Of a stretch of 64,000 nucleotides of DNA, positions 36,701-45,498 are shown piece after piece. A program made the position numbers and the translations under genes. The DNA is from Paracoccus wurundjeri (lineage in GTDB: Bacteria > Pseudomonadota > Alphaproteobacteria > Rhodobacterales > Rhodobacteraceae). Below the pieces are notes generated by a model. It was not told the origin of the DNA. It ran no database searches and saw only the letters and a program-made list of their open reading frames with translations. Each line of letters begins with the position of its first letter. Within the stretch, counting starts at the first letter, position 1. Location of the stretch: assembly GCF_030678915.1 (NCBI RefSeq), contig NZ_JAUUTZ010000011.1, positions 1 through 64,000 of the forward strand. The letters are read 5' to 3'.

Positions 36701-37572
36701 TCAATTGCACCCTCAGTTACACCACGGCGCATGCGACCTATCCGCTCAAATGCATGCTGACGCCGAATGTGCGCGGCAATGCGGGTTGCTACCGCCCGTT
36801 CACCGTCAAGGCGCCCAAGGGATCGATCCTTAATTGCGACAAGCCGGCTCCGGTATCGCTGCGCACCCGTACCGGCTGGTATCTGGCCCCGAATATCTTC
36901 CGCGCCATGGCCGATGCTGCCCCCGAAATGGTGCAAAGCTTCTCGGGCCTGCCCAGTCTTCTCAGCTTCTACGGAAAATCGGACGAGGGCGCGCTGTTCT
37001 ATGAGCTGTTGCTTCTGGGCGGCGGTCAGGGGGCGTCTGCCGGGCGCGATGGGAAATCCTCGCTGCTCTGGCCGACATCGGCGGCGACATCCTCGATCGA
37101 GATGCTGGAAAGCCGCTCGCCGATCGTGGTCTGGGAAAAGACCCTGATGACCGACAGCGGCGGGGCAGGAGAATTCCGTGGCGGGCTTTCGGTCCGGGTC
37201 CGGGTTTCGCGGCGCAATGCCGACGGGCAGCCGATCCGCGCCATCGTTTCACCTGAGGGGGTGGACATGCCTGTCGAGGGACTCTTCGGCGGGGCCTCGG
37301 GTCTTACGGCCCATGGGCGGATGCTGCGGCTGACGGATGGCGTGCAGACCGGCGATTGCGGCACCGGGCAGATCGTCGATCTGGAGGATGCCGATACGGT
37401 AATCGAACTGCAACTTGCCGGTGGTTCCGGCTATGGCGATCCCCGGGACCGCGATCCATTGCGCGTGGCCGAGGATCTGCGTCAGGGTTATATCAGTACG
37501 GATGCGGCGGGCCGGATCTACGGCCTGTCCCGAAGCGGGGATGCACCGGTGAAAACGGAAACTGCGGGATGA
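33727..37572 (+). CDS. fused hydantoinase A/B (ATP-dependent hydantoinase or 5-oxoprolinase)
   Basis: A 1281-residue protein. Residues 1 to about 690 are HyuA: an actin-like ATP-binding fold with RAGIDIGGTFTDFILFD, HGTTLVTNAVIERKG and ISFDMGGTTAKACLIENG. Residues from about 718 are HyuB: LEVMWSRLVNVAEEMWSTVC, then SQDFGCAILDPNGETL, then NDPWLCAGHLFDLA. Bacteria usually make the halves separately; fused chains occur in 5-oxoprolinases. ATP-dependent opening of a lactam or hydantoin ring is expected, with candidates N-methylhydantoin, 5-oxoproline or another hydantoin. It is the first gene of an operon with an ABC importer and an M20 amidohydrolase. The start (MTHTRR) is ATG 33727. Confidence 0.9.
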   Translation: MTHTRRLRAGIDIGGTFTDFILFDEAQAAIRLHKHLTTAHDPSQGALKGLSELIESASISVADLAEIVHGTTLVTNAVIERKGASVGMITTKGFRDILEIGTEQRYDIYDLALSFPPALVERARRLEVSERIDAAGREILPLDEAAVIAAASALVRQGVEAVAICFMHSYANPDHERRARDLIAREFPDLSISISSEVVAEISEYQRFATTCANAYVQPLMDRYLCRFETELRKLGFDGDFRLMHSAGGLVSLDAARAFPIRLLESGPAGGALATAWFGHNAGHDNVISFDMGGTTAKACLIENGRADIASYLEAGREHRFKNGSGLPIKAPVVDMIEIGAGGGSIASIDAVGLMQVGPHSAGSEPGPACYGRGGEKPTVTDASVALGYYDPDFFLGGRMKLDLQAAERALDGIAKPLGISAAEAAWGVHQVVAESMANAARIHLIEKGKDPRSYSMIGFGGAGPAFAARVARILGVSEVIIPPASGAASAFGFLTAPLSFDFVRSHRVALSPQMDMGEITAICDDLAQDGRAQLRQAGVADDQIIVERMADMRLVGQLHEITVPLPAGELASGSYVAIREAFERVYAARYTSVPNEARLEILSFRCRTSGPAPQLTVRQAGVAGGNGGDGRKGSRRSYFSGEWLEAGIYDRYALVPGQKIQGPAIIEEHEATTIVPPGDNVSVDEVGNLHIAIAAAAKGATVVDETMSLDQAVSRIQSDPIALEVMWSRLVNVAEEMWSTVCRTAFSLIISESQDFGCAILDPNGETLAHSARVMPVFNLTLPMAVKAILKRYPVEAMTPGDVYITNDPWLCAGHLFDLAIVTPVFHRGRVVALMGTVGHVGDIGGSRDGLSVSELYEEGLQIPAMKLVNGGTENEDLFRLMGENIRDSEQVLGDVRSFIAANATGAARMQAFMDEYGMHDLQAFALVVQSLSEKAIRQAIGRLKDGVYHSEISNNPMGSRMTFPLKVTVAGEEIELDFEGAPPQTARGGINCTLSYTTAHATYPLKCMLTPNVRGNAGCYRPFTVKAPKGSILNCDKPAPVSLRTRTGWYLAPNIFRAMADAAPEMVQSFSGLPSLLSFYGKSDEGALFYELLLLGGGQGASAGRDGKSSLLWPTSAATSSIEMLESRSPIVVWEKTLMTDSGGAGEFRGGLSVRVRVSRRNADGQPIRAIVSPEGVDMPVEGLFGGASGLTAHGRMLRLTDGVQTGDCGTGQIVDLEDADTVIELQLAGGSGYGDPRDRDPLRVAEDLRQGYISTDAAGRIYGLSRSGDAPVKTETAG

Positions 37573-37639
37573 TCACTGCCGTGTCCCAGCCGATACCGGG
37601 GCGCATTTCTTCAAACGGATACCGACAGGGAAATATGAC

Positions 37640-39196
37640 ATGAATCTCAGCAGACGGGCTTTCATCGGGACGACCATCAGTGCCGCGGCATTGGCCTCGT
37701 CCTCATTCGAGGCGCTGGCGCGTGGCCGCAAGGTGCTGATCATGGCCAGCAGTGTCGATATTCCTAATTTCGACCCGCATGTCGCCACCGGCTATGCGCC
37801 GCAGATGCTGTTCCGGAATACCTATGATGCGCTGGTCCGCGTCGTCGGAAACCCGCCAGAGGTCGTGCCGGGGCTGGCCAGCGAATGGAGCGTATCAGAC
37901 GATCAGCTGCATTATGAATTCACTCTGAACCCAGAGGCCCGCTTTCAGGACGGAACCCCGGTCACTGCCGATGCCGTGGTTTATTCCTTCGAGCGGATCA
38001 TGCGCCTGCAACGCGGGGTTTCCTGGATGATCGAAGGCGTTCTGGAAAGCGGCAGCGTCACGGCAAAGGATGAAGGCACGGTCTCTTTCGACCTGAAGGC
38101 GGCTTTTGCGCCGTTCATGCAGGTGCTGCCGTGGATGTTCATCGTCAATCCGGCCGAGGTCGAAGCCAATCTGGGCGACGATGACGGGCAAGCCTATCTG
38201 TTGCAGAACACCGCCGGATCCGGCCCGTTCCGCATGGGACGTGTGGCGCCCGGAAATCTCTATGAATTCCTGCGGGTCGAAGATGACTGGCACAAGGACG
38301 GAGGCAATCTGGAAGGTGCGATCTGGAAGATCGTCCGCGAAGCCTCGACCGAGCGGATGATGCTGCAGCGTGGCGAGGCCCATATCGCGCTGGAGCTTTA
38401 CGCCGAGGACATGGAAGCGCTGGCCGATATGCCCGGTGTCGTCCGGGTGGTGGAGCCGGAATACCGGACATTCTCGATCAAGATGAACACCGCAAAGGGT
38501 CCATTGGCGGATGCCAATCTGCGCAAGGCGATTTCCTATGCCTATAATTATCAGGGAATGCTGGATTCCGCAGGCCCGGCCGAGTTGATGATCGGTCCGC
38601 TGCCCACCGGCATCTTCGGCCATGATCCCGATTTGCAGGTCTACCGTCAGGATATGGAGAAGGCCAAGGAATATCTGGCCAAATCCGAATATGCGGATGG
38701 GGGATTCACCCTTAACGTGATGCATGCGACGGGTTACGAAAACCAGCGCCGCTGGTGCCTGCTGCTGCTGGAGGCGTTGAAAAGTCTGAATATCGGGCTG
38801 GAAATCCAGCCCGCCACCTGGCCCGATATCACCGCCTCGGCGCAGTCGGCGGATACGATGCCCGATTTCTATTGCATCTTCCAGTCGGCCAATTACGCCG
38901 ATCCGGACAATATCGCCTTCGCGGCCTATCATTCGTCGCGCAATGGCCAGTGGCAGAATCCTGTCTACAGCAATCCCGAAGCCGACAAGCTGATCGAAGC
39001 TGCGAGGGTCGAGATCGATCAGACCCGCCGCGCCGAGATCTATGCAGAGCTTCAGGCACTGCTGGTCGAGGATGCGCCGGATATTTTCGGCGTGCTGGAA
39101 AAGCGTAAACTGGCGCTACGCGACGATGTCGAAGGCTATGTCTTCGCCCCGGTCGCGGCCAATTCCATCGAGCTGTTGCCGCTGTCGCTGACCTGA
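37640..39196 (+). CDS. ABC transporter substrate-binding protein (family 5, peptide/opine type)
   Basis: A 518-residue periplasmic binding protein. The N-terminus has a twin-arginine-like signal (NLSRRAFIGTTISAAALASS). The mature part has the SBP_bac_5 pattern: NFDPHVATGYAPQMLFRNTYD, VVPGLASEWSVSDD and FRMGRVAPGNLYEFLRVEDDW. It binds peptides, opines or similar ligands. It is the first of five importer genes, 67 bp after the hydantoinase gene. It probably supplies the hydantoinase or the M20 enzyme with substrate. Confidence 0.92.
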   Translation: MNLSRRAFIGTTISAAALASSSFEALARGRKVLIMASSVDIPNFDPHVATGYAPQMLFRNTYDALVRVVGNPPEVVPGLASEWSVSDDQLHYEFTLNPEARFQDGTPVTADAVVYSFERIMRLQRGVSWMIEGVLESGSVTAKDEGTVSFDLKAAFAPFMQVLPWMFIVNPAEVEANLGDDDGQAYLLQNTAGSGPFRMGRVAPGNLYEFLRVEDDWHKDGGNLEGAIWKIVREASTERMMLQRGEAHIALELYAEDMEALADMPGVVRVVEPEYRTFSIKMNTAKGPLADANLRKAISYAYNYQGMLDSAGPAELMIGPLPTGIFGHDPDLQVYRQDMEKAKEYLAKSEYADGGFTLNVMHATGYENQRRWCLLLLEALKSLNIGLEIQPATWPDITASAQSADTMPDFYCIFQSANYADPDNIAFAAYHSSRNGQWQNPVYSNPEADKLIEAARVEIDQTRRAEIYAELQALLVEDAPDIFGVLEKRKLALRDDVEGYVFAPVAANSIELLPLSLT

Positions 39197-39259
39197 ATGC
39201 CGACTGACTGAACCATGGCGGGGGTCGCGGTCCCCCGCCCGCAAACCGCAGGACCGCCC

Positions 39260-40267
39260 ATGATCCGATACGTCATCCGCCGCTTGCTGCTTCTTGTCCC
39301 GATGCTTCTGGGCCTTTCGGTGATCGTTTTTGCCATCGCCCGGCTGTTGCCCGGCGATCCCGCGGCGCTTGCCGCAGGCCCGAACGCCACTCCGGAGGTT
39401 CTGGCAAGCGTTCAAAGAGAATTCGGCCTCGATAAGCCGATCCCGCTTCAATACTGGGATTATCTGACCGGGCTGGTTCAGGGCGACTGGGGCGTGTCGA
39501 TCTTCACCCGTCGCCCGGTTTTCGAGGATATCGTCACCTTTCTGCCGGCAACGCTGGAACTGGTCGCCGCCGCCATGCTGATTGCGATCGTGCTGGGCAT
39601 TCCCCTGGGGCTGGCGGCGGCGGTCTGGCGCAATGGCGTTCTGGATTACGTCACCCGCACCGTGTCGCTGGGCGGTATCGCGATGCCGCGTTTCTTCCTG
39701 GGGCTGTTGTTGCAGCTTTGCTTCGTCACATGGCTGGACATTTTGCCGCTTTCGGGGCGCTTCCCCCTGATCGACCTTCCCCCGGAAGAGATTACCGGCT
39801 TCTACACCATCGATTCACTGCTGACCGGTGATTGGTATGCGCTGCGCGTCTCGCTGGCCCATCTGGCTCTTCCCGCGCTTGCGATGTCGCTGTCGCCATT
39901 GGCCACGATCATCCGGATGATGCGTGCCTCGACCATCGAGGTCCTGCAGCAGGATTATGTCATGACCGAGCGGGCGCTTGGCTTGTCCAGCCGGCTGATC
40001 CTGTTCAAATATGTGCTGAAAAACGCGATGACCTCGACGCTGACGGTCATCGGCCTTTATGTTTCCTGGCTTCTGGGCGGAACGGTGCTGGTCGAGACGG
40101 TATTCGACTGGCCGGGGCTTGGCCTTTACGCCACGCAGGCGATCCTTAGTCAGGACTTCATGCCGGTGATCGGCGTGACGCTGGTCATCGCCATCATTTA
40201 CCTGCTGTCGATGCTGATCGTCGATCTGCTTTACGGCGTGTTCAACCCGAAAGTCCGCAGCTCATGA
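39260..40267 (+). CDS. ABC transporter permease (DppB type)
   Basis: A 335-residue inner-membrane permease with six membrane segments and the binding-protein-dependent EAA-like loop (MTERALGLSSRLILFKYVLKN). The N-terminal YVIRRLLLLVPMLLGLSVIVF and LPGDPA region is typical of DppB. I start at ATG 39260 because AGGA lies upstream. It overlaps the next permease by ATGA. It is one half of the translocation pore for the peptide-type importer. Confidence 0.92.
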   Translation: MIRYVIRRLLLLVPMLLGLSVIVFAIARLLPGDPAALAAGPNATPEVLASVQREFGLDKPIPLQYWDYLTGLVQGDWGVSIFTRRPVFEDIVTFLPATLELVAAAMLIAIVLGIPLGLAAAVWRNGVLDYVTRTVSLGGIAMPRFFLGLLLQLCFVTWLDILPLSGRFPLIDLPPEEITGFYTIDSLLTGDWYALRVSLAHLALPALAMSLSPLATIIRMMRASTIEVLQQDYVMTERALGLSSRLILFKYVLKNAMTSTLTVIGLYVSWLLGGTVLVETVFDWPGLGLYATQAILSQDFMPVIGVTLVIAIIYLLSMLIVDLLYGVFNPKVRSS

Positions 40268-41160
40268 CCATGATACAGACCTCCCTGCCCAAGCGTGACA
40301 CCTCGGCCCGGCTGGAAAACTGGTCGCGCGCCTTCTATCGCTTCCGACAAAGCTGGTTGTCGGTCATCGGGCTGGCTATCGTTGCGGTCCTGATCGTGAT
40401 CGCGCTGGTTGCGCCATTGATCGTGCCTTATCCCGAACATGTGGCCGGCGCGACCGATACCGCCGCCCGCTTCATGCCCCCAAGCGCGGAACATTGGTTT
40501 GGTACCAATGCATTGGGTCAGGACATGTTCTCTCTGGTTCTGGTCGGATCGCAGGTTTCGTTATTCTCGGGCCTTGCGGTCGTTATCATCGCGATAGCCG
40601 TCGGCGGGCTGGTCGGCGCCGTCGCAGGCTATTTCGGCGGCTGGATCGACGAAACATTGATGCGGCTGACCGATCTGCTGCTGACAATTCCAAGCCTGAT
40701 CCTGGCAATGGCGGTCGCGGCGGCGCTTGGCACCGGCATTCTGAACATGATCATCGCCATCTCGATCACCTGGTGGCCCGCCTATGCGCGGCTGATCCGG
40801 GGCGAGGTTCTGGTGAAGAAGGAAGAACAGTTCATCACCGCGGCCCGCGCGCTTGGTGCAGGCCCGGGCCGGATCCTTGGCCGCCACATCCTGCCCAATA
40901 TCATCTCGCCGGTGGTGGTGAAGGCCTCGCTGGATATGGGTTTCGCGATCCTGACCGTTGCCTCGCTTGGTTTCGTGGGAATCGGCGTGCGGGCGCCGGT
41001 GCCGGAATGGGGAACGCTGCTTTCGACGGCGCGCGGCTATATGCCCGACTATTGGTGGACGGCGTTGTTTCCGGGCTTCGCGATCTTTCTGGCGGTGCTT
41101 GCCTTCAATCTTCTGGGCGACGGGTTGCGCGATGTCCTTGATCCCAAGGCGCGGAGGTAA
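40264..41160 (+). CDS. ABC transporter permease (DppC type)
   Basis: A 298-residue permease. It has the DppC N-terminal OppC_N segment (SWLSVIGLAIVAVLIVIALV), a periplasmic HWFGTNALGQDMFS motif and the cytoplasmic coupling loop (TAARALGAGPGRILGRHILPN). It pairs with the DppB-type protein to form the pore. Its start overlaps the preceding stop by four bases, so translation is coupled. Confidence 0.92.
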   Translation: MTMIQTSLPKRDTSARLENWSRAFYRFRQSWLSVIGLAIVAVLIVIALVAPLIVPYPEHVAGATDTAARFMPPSAEHWFGTNALGQDMFSLVLVGSQVSLFSGLAVVIIAIAVGGLVGAVAGYFGGWIDETLMRLTDLLLTIPSLILAMAVAAALGTGILNMIIAISITWWPAYARLIRGEVLVKKEEQFITAARALGAGPGRILGRHILPNIISPVVVKASLDMGFAILTVASLGFVGIGVRAPVPEWGTLLSTARGYMPDYWWTALFPGFAIFLAVLAFNLLGDGLRDVLDPKARR

Positions 41161-41165
41161 GCCGG

Positions 41166-42050
41166 ATGAGTCTGCTCGAGATCACCAATCTGAATCTGGC
41201 CATGCGCAGCTATGAAGGCGAAACGCAGATCCTGCATGGTATCGACCTGAAGATCGAGCGGGGCGAGATCTGGGGGATGGTGGGTGAAACCGGCAGTGGA
41301 AAATCCCTGACCGGCTTATCCATCTCGCGTCTGATTCCGGCGGCGACGGGCCGCTACCTTGCGGGGGCGATCCGGTTCGAGGGCACCGATGTCCTGAACG
41401 CCACCGAACGCGAGATGCGCAAGCTGCGCGGTCGCAAGATCGGCATGATCTTTCAGGATCCCACGACCAATCTTAATCCGGCTTTCCGCATCGGCACGCA
41501 GCTTGTCGATGTGGCGCTTCATGCGGCGGAACATGATCCATCCGTGCTCGGTCTGAGTGGCAACGCCTCCCGGCGCGAGCGCCGCCGCGCTGCCCGCCAG
41601 GTGGCGATCGAGATGCTGGGCAAGGTTGGCATTTCCGATCCGGCCGAGCGTATCGATGCCTATCCGCACCAGTTCTCGGGTGGGATGCGACAGCGGATGC
41701 TGATCGCCATGGCGATGATCGGCAAGCCGGATCTGCTGATCGCCGATGAGCCGACGACTGCACTGGATGTTTCGGTTCAGGCGCAGATCCTGAGGCTGAT
41801 CCATCAGCTTGTGCTTGAAAGAGATATCGGTGTGCTGATGATCACGCATAATCTGGGCGTGGTTGCGCAGCTTTGCAGCCATGTCGCGGTGATGTATCGT
41901 GGCCGTATCCTTGAAACCGGCCCGGTGCGGACGGTTCTGAAGCAACCGTCCCATGCATATACCCGGGCCTTGCTTGCGGCGATTCCCACGGTTCATACGA
42001 AACGGGGTGAGTTGCGCGGCATCGGCGATATCATGGCGGAGGCGGGTTGA
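41166..42050 (+). CDS. ABC transporter ATPase (DppD type)
   Basis: A 294-residue nucleotide-binding protein. Walker A is GETGSGKS, the signature is FSGGMRQRM, Walker B is [13 protein letters not shown], and the H-loop is MITHN. A C-terminal extension of the oligopeptide-type ATPase family follows. It energises peptide or opine uptake together with the next ATPase. The stop overlaps the next start by one base (TGATG). Confidence 0.93.
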   Translation: MSLLEITNLNLAMRSYEGETQILHGIDLKIERGEIWGMVGETGSGKSLTGLSISRLIPAATGRYLAGAIRFEGTDVLNATEREMRKLRGRKIGMIFQDPTTNLNPAFRIGTQLVDVALHAAEHDPSVLGLSGNASRRERRRAARQVAIEMLGKVGISDPAERIDAYPHQFSGGMRQRMLIAMAMIGKPDLLIADEPTTALDVSVQAQILRLIHQLVLERDIGVLMITHNLGVVAQLCSHVAVMYRGRILETGPVRTVLKQPSHAYTRALLAAIPTVHTKRGELRGIGDIMAEAG

Positions 42051-42868
42051 TGAGCCTTGATATCCTGAATGTGACCAAGATCTTCGGCCCGGCCCGTGGA
42101 GGAATTCTGTCTCGGGACGAGGGATTCCGCGCATTGGACGATGTCAGCCTGCATGTGCCAAAGGGCAGCAGCTTTGGTCTGGTAGGCGAATCCGGATCCG
42201 GTAAGACCACACTGACGCGCTGCATCCTGCGGCTGGAAAATCTGACCCGGGGCAGAGTGCTTTACGAGGGAACCGATATCCATGGGCTGGCCCAGCGCGA
42301 TTTGCGGCGGTTGCGGGCGCGGCTTCAGATCGTGTTCCAGGATCCCTATGCTTCGTTGAATCCGCGTATGACGATCCATGATATCGTCGCCGAACCGCTG
42401 CTGATTCATCGCGATCTGTTCCGGCTTTCGGCCCGCCAGCGCAGCGAGCGGGTGCTTGAACTGCTGGAGCAGGTCGGTCTGCGGTCCGAGCATCTGTTCC
42501 GTTACCCGCATGAATTCTCGGGCGGGCAGCGGCAGCGTATCGGCATTGCCCGCGCCCTTGCATCGCGCCCGGATTTCCTGATTCTGGACGAGCCTACTTC
42601 GGCGCTGGATGTCTCGGTTCAGGCCGATGTTCTGAATCTGCTGCATCGCCTGCAACAAGAACTGGGCCTGACCTATTTCTTCATCAGCCATGATTTGGGC
42701 GTCATTCGCTACATTTGCGACGACGTGGCGGTCATCTATCGCGGAAAGCTGGTCGAACAGGGTCCGGTGGCCGAAATCTTCGACCGGCCTCGAAGCGATT
42801 ATACCCGGATGTTGCTGGCAGCGATGCCGGATCCCGATCCCGACAAATCGCCTTTCCGGCAATCCTAG
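42050..42868 (+). CDS. ABC transporter ATPase (DppF type)
   Basis: A 272-residue second ATPase of the importer. Walker A is GESGSGKTT, the signature is [15 protein letters not shown], Walker B is [12 protein letters not shown], and FFISHDLGV is the H-loop region. It lacks part of the usual C-terminal oligopeptide domain seen in longer DppF proteins. I use ATG 42050 (SLDIL...) instead of the TTG one codon upstream. It is followed 22 bp later by the M20 amidohydrolase gene. Confidence 0.92.
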   Translation: MSLDILNVTKIFGPARGGILSRDEGFRALDDVSLHVPKGSSFGLVGESGSGKTTLTRCILRLENLTRGRVLYEGTDIHGLAQRDLRRLRARLQIVFQDPYASLNPRMTIHDIVAEPLLIHRDLFRLSARQRSERVLELLEQVGLRSEHLFRYPHEFSGGQRQRIGIARALASRPDFLILDEPTSALDVSVQADVLNLLHRLQQELGLTYFFISHDLGVIRYICDDVAVIYRGKLVEQGPVAEIFDRPRSDYTRMLLAAMPDPDPDKSPFRQS

Positions 42869-42890
42869 ACCGCCTGAAAATGAGACGCTG

Positions 42891-44069
42891 ATGCCTGACC
42901 TGAACCACCCGGAACTCGACTCCATCGCCAAAAAGGCCCGCGAATGGCGGCGTGCCATCCATCGGCAGCCTGAATTGCTGTTCGATCTGCCGCAGACGGC
43001 GTCTTTCGTCGCGGACAAGCTGGGCGAATTCGGCTGTGACGAGGTGCATCGCGGTATCGCCGGATCGGGCATTGTGGCGATCATCAACGGTATGGGCGGC
43101 GCCGGGCGCAGCATCGCCCTGCGCGCGGATATGGATGCGCTGCCGATCCAGGAGCGCACCAATCTGCCTTATGCCTCGGCGGTGGAGGGCCGGATGCATG
43201 CCTGCGGCCATGACGGCCATACGGCGATGCTGCTGGCAGCGGCCTGTCATCTAAGCCGTCATCGCGATTTTCCCGGCCGCGTTGTTCTGATCTTTCAGCC
43301 TGCCGAAGAGGGCGGAGGCGGTGCCCGCGTGATGATAGACGAGGGGCTTCTGGACCGTTTCGCAATCGATGAGGTCTATGCGCTGCACAATCGTCCGGGG
43401 CTGCCGGTCGGGTATTTCGCGTCCCGGCCGGGACCGATCCTTGCTGCGGGTGATCGTTTCGTGATCCGTCTTCAGGGGCGCGGAGGTCATGCCGCATCGC
43501 CCCATCTGGCCCGGGATGCGATCCTTGCGCAGGCCCATCTGGTCTCGGCCTTGCAGATGATTGCGTCCCGCAACACCGATCCTCTGGATTCGGTCGTACT
43601 GTCCGTCACCTATCTTGAGGCGGGAAACCCCGACGCACTGAATGTCATACCGGGCGAAATCCGCATTGGCGGCACCATGCGCAGCCTGCGCCCCGAAACG
43701 CGCAGACAGGCCGAGGCCCGGTTGCGCGAGATCCTGTCCGGTACGGCGGCGGCATTCGGCGTTGATGCCGAACTTGACTGGCGTCCCGGCTATCCTGTGA
43801 CGATCAATGATCCCGATATCGCACATGCGGCGCTGGACGCCGTGCGGGCCATTGCGCCGGATGAGCGTGTCGACGACAGTTGCCCGCCGGAAATGGGCTC
43901 CGAGGATTTCTCTTACATGCTGGAGCGTTGTCCCGGCGCGTTTGTCTGGATCGGTAACGGCGATAGCGCCGATCTGCACAATGCCGCCTATGATTTCAAC
44001 GACGAGGCGATCATTCATGGCCTCCGTTTCTGGCTGGGCATCGTTCAGGCGCGGGCGGCATTCCGGTAG
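42891..44069 (+). CDS. M20-family amidohydrolase (HipO/hippurate hydrolase-like)
   Basis: A 392-residue dinuclear metallo-amidohydrolase. It has the metal motif MHACGHDGHTAML, the catalytic Glu pair in FQPAEEGGGGARVM, and LHNRPGLPVG, followed by a lid-type dimerisation domain. This HipO branch releases amino acids from N-acyl derivatives. N-carbamoyl substrates are handled by related M20 carbamoylases. It lies at the end of the hydantoinase-ABC operon, so the two enzymes may act in series, for example ring opening followed by N-deacylation or decarbamoylation. Confidence 0.88.
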   Translation: MPDLNHPELDSIAKKAREWRRAIHRQPELLFDLPQTASFVADKLGEFGCDEVHRGIAGSGIVAIINGMGGAGRSIALRADMDALPIQERTNLPYASAVEGRMHACGHDGHTAMLLAAACHLSRHRDFPGRVVLIFQPAEEGGGGARVMIDEGLLDRFAIDEVYALHNRPGLPVGYFASRPGPILAAGDRFVIRLQGRGGHAASPHLARDAILAQAHLVSALQMIASRNTDPLDSVVLSVTYLEAGNPDALNVIPGEIRIGGTMRSLRPETRRQAEARLREILSGTAAAFGVDAELDWRPGYPVTINDPDIAHAALDAVRAIAPDERVDDSCPPEMGSEDFSYMLERCPGAFVWIGNGDSADLHNAAYDFNDEAIIHGLRFWLGIVQARAAFR

Positions 44070-44160
44070 CCGCATAGCTGCGGAAATAGCCCTTTTGCCG
44101 ATGGTTTGACGGCAGCATCTGCCCGGGTAGACTGCCGGCAGAAACAGATCGGGGCATATC

Positions 44161-45450
44161 ATGGATCTTATGGCGCGAGTGACCGCCGTAGTTGGTGGCG
44201 TAATGGTAATGCTGCGGCGGGTTGGTGCGCCCCGGACGCAGGCAGTGGGCACCAAGCCGGTAATCCCGTCGGCAAGGAAACAAGGGATCATGACCCTGAA
44301 GATGCCTACCGCGAAAGGCTGGGCGTCCGGGCAGCTTCCCATGGCGGCCCCGGGGCTGAAGGTCAACGCTTTCGCTTCCGGTTTGGATCATCCGCGCTGG
44401 ATCGAGGTGCTGCCGAACGGCGATGTGCTGGTGGCCGAAGCGAAAGAGCAGCCCAACCCTCCCAAGACGCTGATGGACCGGGCCACGCAGGCCACGATGC
44501 GGCGCGCCCGCGCGATCGGCGTCAGTGCCAATCGGATCAGCCTGTGGCGTGACGCGGATGGCGACGGTGTGGCGGAACGGCGCGAGGCTTTTCTGGAAGG
44601 CCAGAATCAGCCCTTCGGCATGGCCTTGGTGGACGGTACTTTCTATGTCGGGAATACGGACGGCATCGTTGCCTTTCCATATGAAGAGGGAGAGACGCGG
44701 TTGAAAGGCCCCGGCCGCAAGCTGGTGGAGTTCAAGCCGGGCGGTCACTGGACCCGCAGCCTGATCGTCTCGCCTGACCAGAGCAAGCTTTATGCCGGCG
44801 TCGGATCGCTTAGCAATATCGGCGATCAGGGCATGCAGGCCGAAGAGGGGCGCGCGGGGATCTGGGAACTCGATCTTGCCAGCGGAGCGGCGCGTATCTT
44901 CGCCTCGGGCCTGCGCAATCCCGTCGGCATGGCGTGGGAGCCTGTCACCGGGGCCCTGTGGACAGTGGTGAACGAGCGCGACGGGCTGGGCGATGAAACG
45001 CCACCGGATTATCTGACATCGGTCAAGGAGGATGGCTTTTACGGCTGGCCCTATTGCTATTGGGGCCGGACCGTGGACGATCGCGTTGCACAGGATCCGC
45101 AGATGGTGTCGCGGGCGGTCACGCCGGATTATGCCCTTGGCGGCCATACAGCGTCATTGGGGTTGTGCTGGATGCCTGCGGGCACGCTGCCCGGCTTCTC
45201 CGAGGGTATGGTGATCGGGCAGCATGGATCGTGGAACCGCTCGGTCCTGAGTGGATACCGGCTGATCTTCGTGCCCTTCGAGAACGGACGGCCAGCGGGG
45301 CCGCCGCAAGATATCCTGTGGGGCTTTCTGTCAGAAGACGAGAAATTCTCCTACGGTCGCCCTGTCGGCGTTGCCATTGGTCCGGACAAGGCGTCTTTGC
45401 TGATGGCTGACGATGTCGGTAACGTCATCTGGCGGATAACCGGGGCTTAA
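44161..45450 (+). CDS. PQQ-type sugar/sorbosone dehydrogenase homologue
   Basis: A 429-residue beta-propeller protein of the glucose/sorbosone dehydrogenase (GSDH/YliI) family. It contains ASGLDHPRWIEVLPNGDVLV, the SGLRNPVGMAWEP motif and GGHTASLGLCWMPAG. It oxidises sugars or sugar-like aldehydes with PQQ in the periplasm. The N-terminus is not a convincing signal peptide. A start at 44290 (MTLKMPT) is possible. It stands alone after the M20 gene and has its own promoter region of about 90 bp. PQQ genes are not in the window. Confidence 0.82.
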   Translation: MDLMARVTAVVGGVMVMLRRVGAPRTQAVGTKPVIPSARKQGIMTLKMPTAKGWASGQLPMAAPGLKVNAFASGLDHPRWIEVLPNGDVLVAEAKEQPNPPKTLMDRATQATMRRARAIGVSANRISLWRDADGDGVAERREAFLEGQNQPFGMALVDGTFYVGNTDGIVAFPYEEGETRLKGPGRKLVEFKPGGHWTRSLIVSPDQSKLYAGVGSLSNIGDQGMQAEEGRAGIWELDLASGAARIFASGLRNPVGMAWEPVTGALWTVVNERDGLGDETPPDYLTSVKEDGFYGWPYCYWGRTVDDRVAQDPQMVSRAVTPDYALGGHTASLGLCWMPAGTLPGFSEGMVIGQHGSWNRSVLSGYRLIFVPFENGRPAGPPQDILWGFLSEDEKFSYGRPVGVAIGPDKASLLMADDVGNVIWRITGA

Positions 45451-45498
45451 AAATATCCCGGTCCGGTTCCCGTTCACGATGGCAGATTGCGGCGGTTC

